Below are positions 51,001 to 62,001 of a stretch of 64,000 nt of DNA, one piece after another (the first letter of the stretch is position 1; every line of letters begins with the position of its first letter). Origin of the DNA: Antedon mediterranea (Eukaryota > Echinodermata > Crinoidea > Comatulida > Antedonidae); NCBI RefSeq assembly GCF_964355755.1, contig NC_092671.1, forward strand, positions 7,141,001 through 7,205,000. Reading direction: 5' to 3'. The notes below the pieces were generated by a model that saw nothing but the letters and a program-made list of their open reading frames with translations, had not been told where the DNA came from and did not search any database. The translations under genes were made by a program, and so were the position numbers.

Positions 51001-54000
51001 AAACTGCCACTGAGAGATTATGGGTTGGGAGTGATAATAACATAATTTGTACTGGGGTGTAGTGTAGTAGGGGGAGGAGGAGCGAAAATACTAGCGTAAT
51101 GAAGTAGCCTATATGATTGGATTGTACTAGGAAAAGTTACTCAATTTCCCTATTGTACCGGGAATGTTCTAAGCTATATTTCAACATCATCCGCCACCTA
51201 GGATCCAAGTTAGGGACCAAAATGTGGTCAAAACCCCCACTTTCGATGTTTGTTCGTTATACAAATTTCTGTTTCTGCACGTAACCATACGTATGGGGTA
51301 TCAAAATGATGGCAATTGTACCCGGAAGGTTTTAAACTACATTAAAAAAAATTCCCCCGACTCCTGGGGTTTTTGTGGGAGGGGTGGGGGCGGGGGTGGT
51401 GTGGTGGTTTGTGACGTCATTTTTTGCTAGGGCTCGGGGTTGTAGGCTATCGAATTGTAAAATTATACTACAAAAGTTTGACAGTATTTGAATTATCCTC
51501 AGCAAGGCGTTTGGGAAAATATAGATATAGATATACATATTTTATTCATTAACCAATATGACACCTATTCAATTACACATTTAGCAAAGTACTTTAACCA
51601 TATCCAGCTATGTATCGGTCTCTTGGATTGTCTCATTACAGACATCCATACACTGTGTGAACATACACATGATGTTTACTGTTACTGTGTTCAACTACAT
51701 CACCAATCCTCCAAGAAAAAAACGTCAATTGTGGGAGAGTGGGGTTAGGAGATAGGGTTTGGGTTCAGGGGATTTGGCTTACACCAGAATTGTGGTTGTT
51801 AATCATCCCTGGGAAGCAGATGGGAGTTTGGGGTGGGGATGTAGGCCTATCACCATGACCGAAACTGTATTTGGAATGTTTTAAACTACATTTGAAAACT
51901 GCCACTGAGGGATTATGGGTTGGGAGTGATAATAACATAATTTGTACTGGGGTGTAGTGTAGTAGGGGGAGGAGGAGCGAAAATACTAGCGTAATGAAGT
52001 AGCCTATATGATTGGATTGTACTAGGAAAAGTTAACGCAGTATCTAAATAACATATTTTAATTATCAGCCAATATGACACCTATTCATTTACACAATTTA
52101 CAACGTACCATTTAACCATTATTAGACCCATCGTAGCTATGCATACTCCTCTCAATTCGAAGCTTAAGTTGAATTGAATTTGTCCATCACTGGGAAGAAT
52201 TTGTTTTTAAGAAAGAGTATGGGGTGTTATTGAAGAGGGGTGGAGGTTGGCGAGTATAGACAGATACTGGCGTCGGGTGTTATGTACTGAGAAGGCTGTA
52301 AACTAATTTTGAAACCCGCCCTGGGGCGGGTATAATTGCTAGTCAGCTATATACGTAGATTACAAACGAAACATCCGGGTAATTACTGGATATAAAGTAG
52401 GCCATGCTAAAACGTCACGAATGATCCGCAAATTACGCATTGAATCGGACCGATGCTCACACTCGTCAAAAATGATATGATTTATTGTTTACAGAGAAAT
52501 ACAACGCTCAAAGACACTTTATAGCCTCTCTAAAATTTATGAATATTTTATAAATGAGAAGACGTATTCAAAATAATAAATTATTCTTGTCTTTTAGATT
52601 CAGAATACATCATGCAGTTACAATGTCAACACTCATTCAGTTTCGGTTTTTTTCTCTGCATTCCATAAAAATTAGGAATAATATGTTTTACTTCGTCAAA
52701 CATAACACAAAAGAATTTTAAAAAAAAAAGATTTTAAAAAACTCGTTGACGGTCATAATTGTAATTTCTTACAAAAACAAAAAAATAAATTTAATTACAG
52801 ACTGTCGGGGTGACCTGGTTTTCAATGAATGTGCAAGTGCCTGCCCAACCACATGCGACAACTTAGATGAAATCCAAATATGCATCTTACTGTGCGTACC
52901 AAAATGTGCCTGTCCATCAGGAACGATACTAAAAGACCTCAACTCAACAACATGCGTCCCTCCTGAACAATGCCACTGTCCACAAATAAAATGTGCCAAT
53001 CCGTGTCCATTTGGAACAGAAGTGACCGCTGGTGGCTGTCCAACTTGTACATGTCTTTCTAATCCAGGTATGCGTGTTGGTGACTCTAAATGAATTTGAA
53101 AAACCCCACTTCTTGACAAAACTGTTAATGTTCAAATTCTGCTGCTTTCGAACATCTCCCGCAGCGCAAACCAGGCTTCAGCTCCTCAGCTCTCTGTACG
53201 TGTCCTCTCTGTGTCTTGATGTTTTAAAAGGCCTAAGAAAATTATATTATGTCATAGGTCATCTGAACCTTCCAGCGGAGCGTCCCATAGACAAATTCTA
53301 AAATAGTATATTAATTTTGATTAAAGCTACGTGTCTTGATGGAAGTTTACCAGTCAGTTGTGTAGTAAACCCATGTGAAGGAACAATTTGTGAGGTCAAC
53401 CCTATGACATCGTGTGTGTATGTACACTTTCTTTTCCATTTGTGTGCCGTAAACATTCTTACATCCATTCACAATGTATAAAAAGTAAAATCGCAATAGT
53501 TATTTCCAGTTTAAGAGAAGTGTATACTTACTATATTTTATTTCATATAATAGACCAAATTACTGCGGTGGTTGTTTTGCCGATTTTTACGATCGTAATT
53601 TAAATCTCGACTTTGAATGTTTAGAAGCAAGTATGTATACTTTTGAATATACATCGTATATAGTTACATAATGTAGTTTCCAATTACACGTATCATAATT
53701 ATATAGCATAGAAACAGTAATTGTAGGTTTTTGTATCTTTTAACATAAATTGTCACGTGTATACATTATATTGCAACAGGCTGTCGTGGTGATCTTGTTT
53801 TGAATACATGCGGCAGTGCGTGTCCAGTGACATGCGAAAATCTGAACAACATCCCAGCCTGTATTGAACTGTGTGTACCAAAATGTGACTGTCCGCATGG
53901 AATGGTGCCCAGAGAGCTTGACTCGATCGAGTGTGTTCTCCCTGAACAGTGCAATGCAGACTGTGTAGGTGACTTGGTTTTCAACCCGTGTGGCAGTGCG

Positions 54001-54774
54001 TGTCCAGTGACATGCGACAATCTAAGCAACATCCCAGCCTGTATTGAACTGTGTGTACCAAAATGTGACTGTCCGCATGGAATGGTGCCCAGAGAGCTTG
54101 ACTCGATCGAGTGTGTTCTCCCTGAACAGTGCAATGCACACTGTGCAAGTGACTTGGTATTCAACCCGTGTGGCAGTGCGTGTCCAGTGACATGCGACAA
54201 TCTAAGCAACATCCCAGCCTGTATTGAACTGTGTGTACCAAAATGTGACTGTCCGCCTGGAATGGTGCCCAGAGAGCTTGACTCTATCGAGTGTGTTCTC
54301 CCTGAACAGTGCAATGCAGACTGTGCAGGTGACTTGGTATTCAACCCGTGTGGCAGTGCGTGTCCAGTTACCTGTGGCAATATTGATGAAACACTCATCT
54401 GTAGTACAGTCTGTGTGCCAAAATGTACTTGTCCAACAGGAATGGTACTTAAACATGTTCACTCAACAACGTGCGTTCTTCCAGGACAATGCAACTGTAC
54501 TTTTCTGCAGGTGAGGAGGTTACACTTTGTAAATTGGTAATTAGTCAGCATTCATTATAATCGATCACGTGTACTAGAATTTTTAACAAGGCCATATACA
54601 TGGCTGCAGTCGCGTGCTCGTGTTTACCGACTAACCGACCGACCGACATAGTGAGCTGTACAGAAAAGTTGCATGCCATCATCATAAACAAGATCAGCCA
54701 CAGAGTCGTTTGTTTTTGTCTTATAATAAAGTACTTTGTATCTATTTTTACAGAAATGGTTTGGACTATGTTAA
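42069..54774 (+). CDS. large secreted protein: EGF pairs, LDLa, eight eight-Cys modules, antistasin-like, TIL arrays (27 exons)
   Basis: Exons: 42069-42129, 42559-42690, 42980-43108, 43263-43379, 43549-43674, 44021-44149, 44557-44655, 44767-44860, 44950-45017, 45347-45437, 45676-45740, 46160-46250, 46392-46459, 46841-46931, 47184-47245, 47599-47689, 47917-47984, 48227-48317, 48616-48683, 48786-48872, 49113-49200, 49961-50037, 52801-53067, 53327-53417, 53554-53630, 53780-54510, 54754-54774. They sum to 3180 nt (1059 aa). Order: signal peptide 1-20; EGF pair 21-108; LDLa 108-147 (six Cys, DDCGDNSDE calcium site); EGF pair 147-232; antistasin-like 232-265; six eight-Cys modules 265-581; antistasin 581-610; eight-Cys 610-665; TIL fused with antistasin 665-754; eight-Cys 754-810; four TILs 810-1053; short tail with one Cys. 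It is divergent in orientation from its two paralogues. An extracellular inhibitor, matrix or adhesive role is inferred from domains only. Confidence 0.88.
42288..42421. mobile_element. MITE of the TGTCTACA-TATCA family, copy 5
   Basis: Left AAGCTCTGTCTACACTACCA, right AGTTTGATAGGGTAGACAG, with the core ATATCACTACCATATTTGGG. It lies in intron 1 of the 1059-aa gene. Confidence 0.85.
47428..47530 (+). pseudogene. relic eight-Cys-module exon in intron 15 of the 1059-aa gene
   Basis: TTATTCAG at 47427 resembles the active 3' splice sites. The following DNA aligns with the first exon of the module (CCTTGTCC...ATTG-TT-GTTGATCC.TGTC..GCCGA.). A small deletion shifts the frame, so VDPC becomes DSLILVPAD and most cysteines are lost. 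No second (NYCGGC) exon or 5' splice site follows. It marks a former seventh module in the array. Confidence 0.65.
47699..47771. repeat. 20-bp minisatellite, ~3.7 copies
   Basis: The unit ATTCCAAGTGCGAGTATTCT repeats head to tail immediately after the exon 16 5' splice site region of the 1059-aa gene. Confidence 0.9.
47989..48138. mobile_element. MITE of the TGTCTACA-TATCA family, copy 6, abutting a 5' splice site
   Basis: Left AGCTCTGTCTACACTATCAA, right TTGATATAGTAGACAGAGCT. It starts within six bases of the end of exon 17 (47984), so the splice site GTAATT runs directly into the element. Confidence 0.85.
50100..52342 (+). mobile_element. non-autonomous Helitron-like element
   Basis: The 5' end is TCTATATTATAAGTGAG, occurring twice in tandem (50100 and 50118), followed by a TGTCTGTC microsatellite. 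The 3' end has the hairpin CCCGCC-CTGG-GGCGGG (52315-52330), eight bases, then CTAG (52339-52342). The flanks are A on the left and T on the right, the expected AT insertion site without target duplication. No Rep/helicase frame. It fills intron 22 of the 1059-aa gene on the same strand. Confidence 0.8.
50239..52034. repeat. two ~0.9-kb tandem units inside the Helitron-like element
   Basis: Sequence from 50239 recurs from 51150 (offset 911) with a handful of substitutions and one 16-base deletion in the second unit (near 51797). Within each unit a shorter segment around GTTCGTTATACAAATTT...ATGGGGTATNAAAATGA is itself partly repeated. The near-identity implies a very recent duplication. Confidence 0.9.
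53780..54510 (+). repeat. four-TIL tandem array in one exon, 180-bp period
   Basis: TGTCCAGTGACATGCGA recurs at 53821, 54001 and 54181, and in diverged form at 54361, a 60-codon period. Units 1-3 are almost identical. Unit 4 diverges after SACPVTC and resembles the single TIL of exon 23. Each unit has the ten TIL cysteines. Confidence 0.92.
54606..54662. repeat. GTCGCGTG...GACCGACCGACC repeat, short copy
   Basis: GTCGCGTGCT followed by ACCGACCGACCGACATAGTG, the same order as the repeats at 28813 and 29491. It lies in the last intron of the 1059-aa gene. Confidence 0.5.
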
Positions 54775-56330
54775 TTACAGAAGTGGCTTGTGGACTACTG
54801 TATGCTAATTATCTTCTCTGGAGACATCTATTCAACGTCTATGCGTCATTGTGTTCGAGGGGCTTTTAAAAACCACCGCGCAAACATAAGTAACACTTTG
54901 CAAACGCACGATACTATAAGTAGGCCGCACGCACAAAGGGATATATATATATTAGTACTTACTGTACTTTACATTGTATACAAAATAATGTTTATGAGTG
55001 AAATAATTTCAAGAGTAGAAAGATGAATTCACGAGGCGACTATATAGGCCTAATATTAAGATTTATATACTGATTTTTTAAGATAAATTAGTATAGATCG
55101 ATAGGCCTATTGCATATAAAAGACGAGAAAAACAGTAAAAAAGTTTCCCGATCGAGACTTAAATTGATAATCTGTATACAGATATAACTTTATATAAAAC
55201 AATTCGTTATTTATTGATTGATGTAGTGTCTTAGTACATACTGAAATATATAATATAAATATAATTATTATTAACACAATGCGTTTAAAATATACGGGTA
55301 ATTGTGAATGTTACAAAACACAAAAATGTATTCGTTCTTTCACTCATTCATATGTTAAAAGGCCAGGTGCGGGCAAAAAATTTCTATTGATCATAGATGC
55401 TAATAATTATCGATCTATAGTTTCCCCTATGTTTCATATTTTTAGGGATTTTATTTGTGTTACACGAGCTTGTTGAAAATAAGCACTTTCTTATCAGTGG
55501 GGGGATAGTTCAAATTACACAGTAATTCTCTATTCTTTTGTACACGAATTTTGTAAATAGAGAGGCATTTTAAAAAGCTATAAAAAATAAACGGTGTGGT
55601 AAAAAATGTTATCAGATGACTAAATATAGGTAATATAACTTTTACATTTCTGGTATTTTTATTCAACTTCAGATTTTTATTTTCATGCTATAGAAAAAAT
55701 TATCCACCGTGTATCCACCATCTTTTTTCACCTTCTAGGGAGTCACCAGACATGTTATTACATTAGGTTAAACTACCTAACTACTGAAAAAAAGTCTTCC
55801 TGGTTTTTATGGCAGAATTTTGCCAAATTTTGTATTTGACCATATTAAAAGAAATTCATATTTTTTCGTCTTGATTTGTGTTTCAAATATTTAATTTATG
55901 TACAATTAACCAGATATTATATTTAAAATTCATGCCTGTACCTGAGCTTTAAGGCCGTATCTAACACTGAAGGATCATATAACCTGTGTATTAAACTATG
56001 GTATTAAACTTCACCAGTAATAAAGTAGTTCATTAAACTAAAAGATTTTTTCAACAAAAGAAGCTACCTAGTTTGTATAGTTTTTCATCACGATTTCATA
56101 TTGAGCAATATAAAAGAGTTTAGGAGAAAAAGTTTTGTTAATATCAAACTATTGAGGGCGTTATTCGATTTTGACGAGCGAGGCGGCGCAATGTGATCAT
56201 CTAGCTGGAAAAAGCATGTTTTTTGGTAAAAAGTCTCATTTATTTACAAGCGCTTACGGAAGATACAAACACAACTTTTAGTTCACAGCAAATGCAATTT
56301 TCTCAGCCAAGTTTATTTTTGATAGATGTA
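54775..56330. other. intergenic, 3' flank of the 1059-aa gene to MTX2
   Basis: AT-rich. No coding segment or recognisable repeat. Immediately before the MTX2 start a frame is open from 56205 and includes an in-frame ATG at 56292. Confidence 0.45.
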
Positions 56331-59300
56331 ATGGAAACTCAACAAGAAGGTAACCTTTAATTGAATAAACCACGCATACATTTTGCAACCTACAGTAGTG
56401 CTGATCGTAGGCTTACGCCGGTAGACGATGTCCTTAGTTTGTATGGGATGGAATCGATAGTCTCCCGTCTCTTAAACAGTAAACTTTAAGTAAGGAAGTG
56501 ATCAGGCCTACGTCTGGGCTATGTTTACGCGTCTAATTTTGCATGTTTCTGATGGAAAATTCTAATGAAGATGGAATGTTTTTGTTGTTTCAGATAACCA
56601 AACTGTTCCAGAAAGTGTGGATATATTTCAGCCTATCGAAGGTATTTTAATGTTTGATTTAGGCCCTATACTATATATTATTAATATTATTCTAAATATA
56701 TTATTTGTAATATTTTAAAATATTATAAGCCTACTAGGAATATTTACCATTCAGAATTGTGTGTGAATTTGACCAAACCAGTACAGTATTGTAAATATAA
56801 ATCTGAATCAGGCCACAAAAGTATTATGTAAATTAATTGATTCAAATAGTTAAAGGAGGGAAAACTAATTTTTTTTCCCAGAGAGTCAAATTTTATTGCC
56901 TGAGCAAGCACAATGTTTGGCTGTGCAAGCCTTACTCCGAATGTGTGACGTACAGTTCACAATACAACAGAAAAAAAATGCAGAACAGATGTTCCCTTCA
57001 GGTACTCCTTTTGTTTTTCATATTAATATCATCTAGTATTTAAATCGCCTCAAAGATTTTGTTAAGATGTTTTTTTTAATGAATTGTGCTTTTTTAATTA
57101 AAAAAAAAGATTGAAGTTATTGCACGTTTTTTTATATTTTTATTTGTAACTTTAACTATATTGAGAACTTTTAAAATGGGTTTATTTAAATGTACACTAT
57201 CTTGTTTATTTTCGTTCAGGTGAACTTCCCTTTATAAAAACAGACAAAGCGATTGTATCCGAGTTTGAACCGATTGTTGACTTCTTAGCATCAAGAGTAA
57301 GTCATACATTTTGTTAAAATGTTTAATTTGAAGAAAAAATATGCATAATTACTGGTTTATATCAATCTTTATAAATTGTGATTACTGTGTGGAATTTTCT
57401 CATTCAAAGTTTGAGAATTTGTTTTTTTAAGAACAAAATGTTTCATAAAAAAGAACTATATTTGTATGTTATTTTTTAGGGTAAATCTCTCTCAGCAGAT
57501 CTCAGCTCAGCACAAAAAGCAGAATTACAGGCATACATGACCCTGACAACCAACAGGCTATACATGGCCAAGGTAATCTCAAACATACTAGTACAGTACT
57601 ACATAGTAGAACCTGTATTAAAGGGGACATTAACAAATTGTTCCCTTAGTAGAGGTTTCCCAAAATATATTATAAATTAACTCATGCTAGTGATCGAATA
57701 TATTAAACATTAACAGTTAGGTTTCCCGGATTAATACTTATTAACAGAAACATTGCCCTTAAAAAAAAGCTTAACTTTAAAACAACTAATTGTGCACCTG
57801 GCATACATAAGGTAAAACAACTATTGAAAAATGTCCTATTCTGAATTACTTTAACAATTAATAGTTACCCTTCCCAAAACTGTTTCTTTTGGCAGCTATA
57901 TATCAGCTGGGTTGTAAAGGACAATGCAAGTGCAATATCCAGACCCAGGTATGGGTCGCCTCACAAGTGGCCATTGAACCACATTCTGGCCTGGTCAAAA
58001 CAAGCTAAGATTTACAAAAAGCTGAGAGTATCTGGCTGGACTAGCAAGACAAAGGAACAGGTAAAGTAAAATCGGTTATTAACAGTGGCATGTACACAAG
58101 TGAAATAATGCAGTCATTCCCCCCGTTACTAGTAGTAGTAATTTATGGTTATTTTTTATGCCATAACATATTTACAATAAACTTTACAAATATTGAGGTC
58201 TTAATTAATTAACTGAACCTAATTTATTACAGGTTTATGATGACATACACAATTGCTGTCGTTCTCTGTCAGATCGTATTGGAGACCAGTATTACTTTTT
58301 CTTGGATCAGTAAGTTTAATACTTTATCAATTTCGTAATTTGGAATGTCAACTTCGGAGACCTAGCTGCTAAATTTGCCTTTAAATGTTAACTTTTTGCC
58401 CTAATTTGGCCATGCTACCACATACAGAATTTTCGGAAAGTTCATTGCCATCTGCAAGCCATCAATTTAAAAATCATACATTTGTTTAAAAAAAACTGTT
58501 TTCACTATTTTTACTTTTTAATTACTAAATTGAGATATATGCATGGATACTACTAGAATACTCAATAATTTGGCTCCTTTATGAAAATTAATTATTAAGT
58601 TGTCAAATGAATTTTACTCTTAAATTATTAATGTTTTGAATTCAGTAATTAAATTGTGTCAGCGTCATTTTACACAAGATTGATTTAAAGTTTATTTTTA
58701 GTCTGTATATTATCTTTTAAAAACATTTAAAGATATTTACAGAAATGGTTTAGATAGAAAAGCAGAAAACCCCTCCCAAACCCCTCCCTCAGTCACCCCA
58801 CTCTATTGTCCATTTAACGAACATGGGGAAAGACTCTGTTCAGGGGATACTTGCTGGCTCCCAAAGGTTAATAGATCTAGGTTACTGTAGTACAGAGTAC
58901 ATGTAAGTTGTAATTGCAAGTACTGTTTACAACTCTTAATTTCCAAATTTATATTGTAATTATTTATATGACTTTCCAAGTATTTCAAATCATGTTGGCA
59001 TGTTAGATTTTTTAAATAGAAATTTAAAGAAAAAATATCACATTAATTCAAGTTAAATTAATGTGATGCTATTTGGAGCAGCTAAACTAATATTGATTAT
59101 AACGTACTAGCATAAATATTCTAAATTTTGACAAACTGAAATTGCAAAATTTCATTTTGGTATTTTAGTGTATTCAACAATCTGCAAATCCTATCAACTT
59201 CATCAAACCAATCAAGCGAGTTATTACAAATTATTGTAAAAAGCGAACTAAGAAAAAATTACCTTTGACATAATTTTTTTGATTTGCCTTCCTGTACGAA

Positions 59301-59524
59301 TTGAAAGCGATATACAGTACAGTAGTTTTAGATTTCCAGAAAATTAATAGTATTAATTTATTCAATGTTTTTCTAGGGTAACAGAACTGGACGCATTGGT
59401 TTACGGTCACCTGAAATCCATGCTTACCACGGAAGTTGACGGAGGAGAATTAGCAACCGTTGTCAAGGGCTACCCGAGACTTACACGCTTCTGCAAAAGA
59501 ATCGAAGATCGATATTTCTCTTAA
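56331..59524 (+). CDS. MTX2: metaxin-2 (8 exons)
   Basis: Mitochondrial outer-membrane protein that works with metaxin-1 and the SAM complex in assembly of beta-barrel proteins. Exons: 56331-56349, 56594-56641, 56882-57001, 57220-57296, 57480-57572, 57896-58060, 58233-58309, 59377-59524. They sum to 747 nt (248 aa). Recognised from [20 protein letters not shown] (thioredoxin-like Tom37/metaxin N-domain, about 23-63), [11 protein letters not shown] with [12 protein letters not shown] (60-85), [16 protein letters not shown] (about 130-145), and the GST-C-like end [19 protein letters not shown]...[14 protein letters not shown]. The ATG at 56331 has purine at -3 and G at +4. An in-frame ATG at 56292 would add 13 residues. 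No C-terminal membrane anchor is seen, as usual for metaxin-2. Confidence 0.93.
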
Positions 59525-62001
59525 ATGCAATATTATAAATATATTAACTTTTAAAATAATATAAGGGAATAACCAACACCATAATGAAACAAATTGTTTT
59601 ACCAACAAAATTGTTAAATTTTTTGTTTGTCAATTTGATTGAAAGAGTGTGGAACCTTTTCTTAAAAGACATGGTGCTATTTAAAAAATGTCAAATAATG
59701 TCACAAATTACATTAACATTTCTTAGCGTCATCCATATTAAAGGAGAGGTCTAGGTGGCGCGGTTTTTTAATCACTTTAACATGCATTTTGTAGTATATT
59801 ACTTACTGTAGTTCTGTATTTATATGCAAAAGTATTCAATTGGAAACATTATAACCATGTAATCTGTTTAAATAGAAATGATGATTGTACTGTAGGTTAT
59901 AATTGTTGTTGTAAAGGGTCGGCAGAATTATACGATACTCGGTATGAATATGTTCAAATAAACTGTATAAACATAAACTTTTGCTTTCTGTTTTCCACTC
60001 TAATAATGTGATATTGTTGCACGATATAAAGCATTATTGCTGTTACGACTTTTGACCTAAGAATTAAGCCTGTTTTTCATCCTTTAAATTTCCCGCAAAA
60101 TGCCATGCGACTCACCTGATTCTTCTCCTTCCTGGCTTGCCTGGGTGTTTCACTTTCAGGGCAGGGGAGCGTGTGGGCTCAGCTATATCTAACCAGAGTT
60201 TATAACCTCATATTGTAGGCATAATTCCGAGTTTATATAGAAATCAATATTCAGTGGCAATTAATTTGAATAATCCTCACGTAATATCTGTTAATTGGTG
60301 TGAAACAACTGCCTAAGTAGGCCTACATTTCTGGACAACTTTTTCAGATCAATAATAAAGACGTTGTTACATGGTTATTGCGCCCTCTCTATACTATCAA
60401 CTTTAAGCATAAAAACATGGATTTTTTAATCCATGGTAGGCCTATAAACTTTCTTTATTTATACGCCACCTGTAAAACCTTTGTGTACAGTTGTGTACAT
60501 GGTTAAAAGCCCAAATAACTACCTTTTTCCAATTTCTAAAAAACCTTAACTGTTCATGTATTCATGTTCAATTATTCATACATAATGTCGATTCTTAAGG
60601 GACGATTTGTTCAACAATATATGCAGGCATTTGTATAATATATAATATGAAAATGTAAAGTAAAAATGGATTTGAATTTGTAAAATACTAGTAATGTATA
60701 CCATCGAAATGTAATGCTTATCCACAAAAGCTGCGCTATCGTTATTATAACATTTCATACAAATATGCCATTAAAATATCGTTACATTAGGAGTCTGTTT
60801 GGAAGCGTCGATTTGTTCCGTTTATTACCTAATTTATCTAACCGTCAAAATTATTTGAATACGGCTTGTGAATTTGTATTTTAATAAATCATTATATATC
60901 TAATGTGAAATGAATACGTATACATAATGCGTGACAATTTTACTATTAATGAAGTAATATTATGTGCGCCGAGTGAGATACTGTCTAATCACAACTCTCT
61001 GGTCTAATTACGACAAGTTTCAAGTTCATTGCATGTGAACATTAAAATTGTCATGCTCTGAGGCGCTAAGTGAGAGGCCTTACAGATAGGAGATATTGCT
61101 TTTGGATAATTTGGATTGAATCTGTCCTAGTTTTAGGCCTACAGAGAGAAAAAGTTTTGTTTTTTAGATCTCACATTGTCAAACCCTCAGCAATGACATG
61201 TTGAAGATATAGCCTAGAATAGATAGATTTTAACGTCAAATAAATTCTTGGAATTTGATCAATTAAAATATTGATTATCTACTCTATCTTGTCTATCAAT
61301 CTTATAATAACTACGAGCTAAAACCTGTTTGTGGAATTGCGACTTAACGCCGCGCATTGAGTATCAATCTAGGCTTGAGATCTACCAAAATGTTGTAGTT
61401 ATAATATAGAATAAACTTTTGATATCATATAATGAACTGATAAGGTACCGTATTTCTTTAAAATTTCTTAAACCATTTAGAATAATAAATAATAATAATA
61501 TATTTAAAATGCTTATCTGTATACGGAAACAAATTATGAACGTCTCAACTCGGGTGGATCGTCAGCGACTGTGTCAAAATGTGGATATATATATTGGTTG
61601 TCAAAACAAAACATTTAACGGGTTGCATCTCTATGGGAATCGCGTATTTTCTTAGTAACGCAATATGCGCGTGCGTATTTTACTGTTACAAACTCTGTCA
61701 CGCGTTTCCGATACGCACTTCCGGTACGTTGTTCTGCTGCTCATGTTCATAAATTATAAAGATGGCTGTATTTTTTTATATGCATAATTTATATTTTTTT
61801 AATAAATGCGGGTAAATAGAATGATTTGCTTATCTGCGGAAACGTACGGTAAAAATTAGGAAATTCAACATAAACCAGTGACACCGTGTTTGAGGGCGCT
61901 ATTAAACTTCCTTCCCATCATGCATCTATTAGAAAACATGTCTGCGCCCATCAAAACGATAAATAAATAAAACAATATTGTTGATGTTTTTGTAAAATAG
62001 C
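59525..62001. other. intergenic between MTX2 and the Rieske gene
   Basis: AATAAA at 59957-59962 may end the MTX2 transcript. CTCTATACTATCAACTTTAAG near 60388 is one arm of the MITE family seen elsewhere in the window. The region 61660-61760 is relatively CG-rich and may belong to the Rieske-gene promoter. No other gene was seen. Confidence 0.45.

Noticed and set aside
50313-51748. Repeated 68- to 128-codon frames in the intron of the 1059-aa gene
   Set aside because: They are duplicated because the Helitron-like core is duplicated. No protein similarity or codon signal was seen.
53766-54398. 210-codon minus-strand frame with internal repeats
   Set aside because: Exact antisense of the TIL array. 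The plus-strand frame has the ten-cysteine pattern and correct splice sites, so the antisense frame is a shadow.
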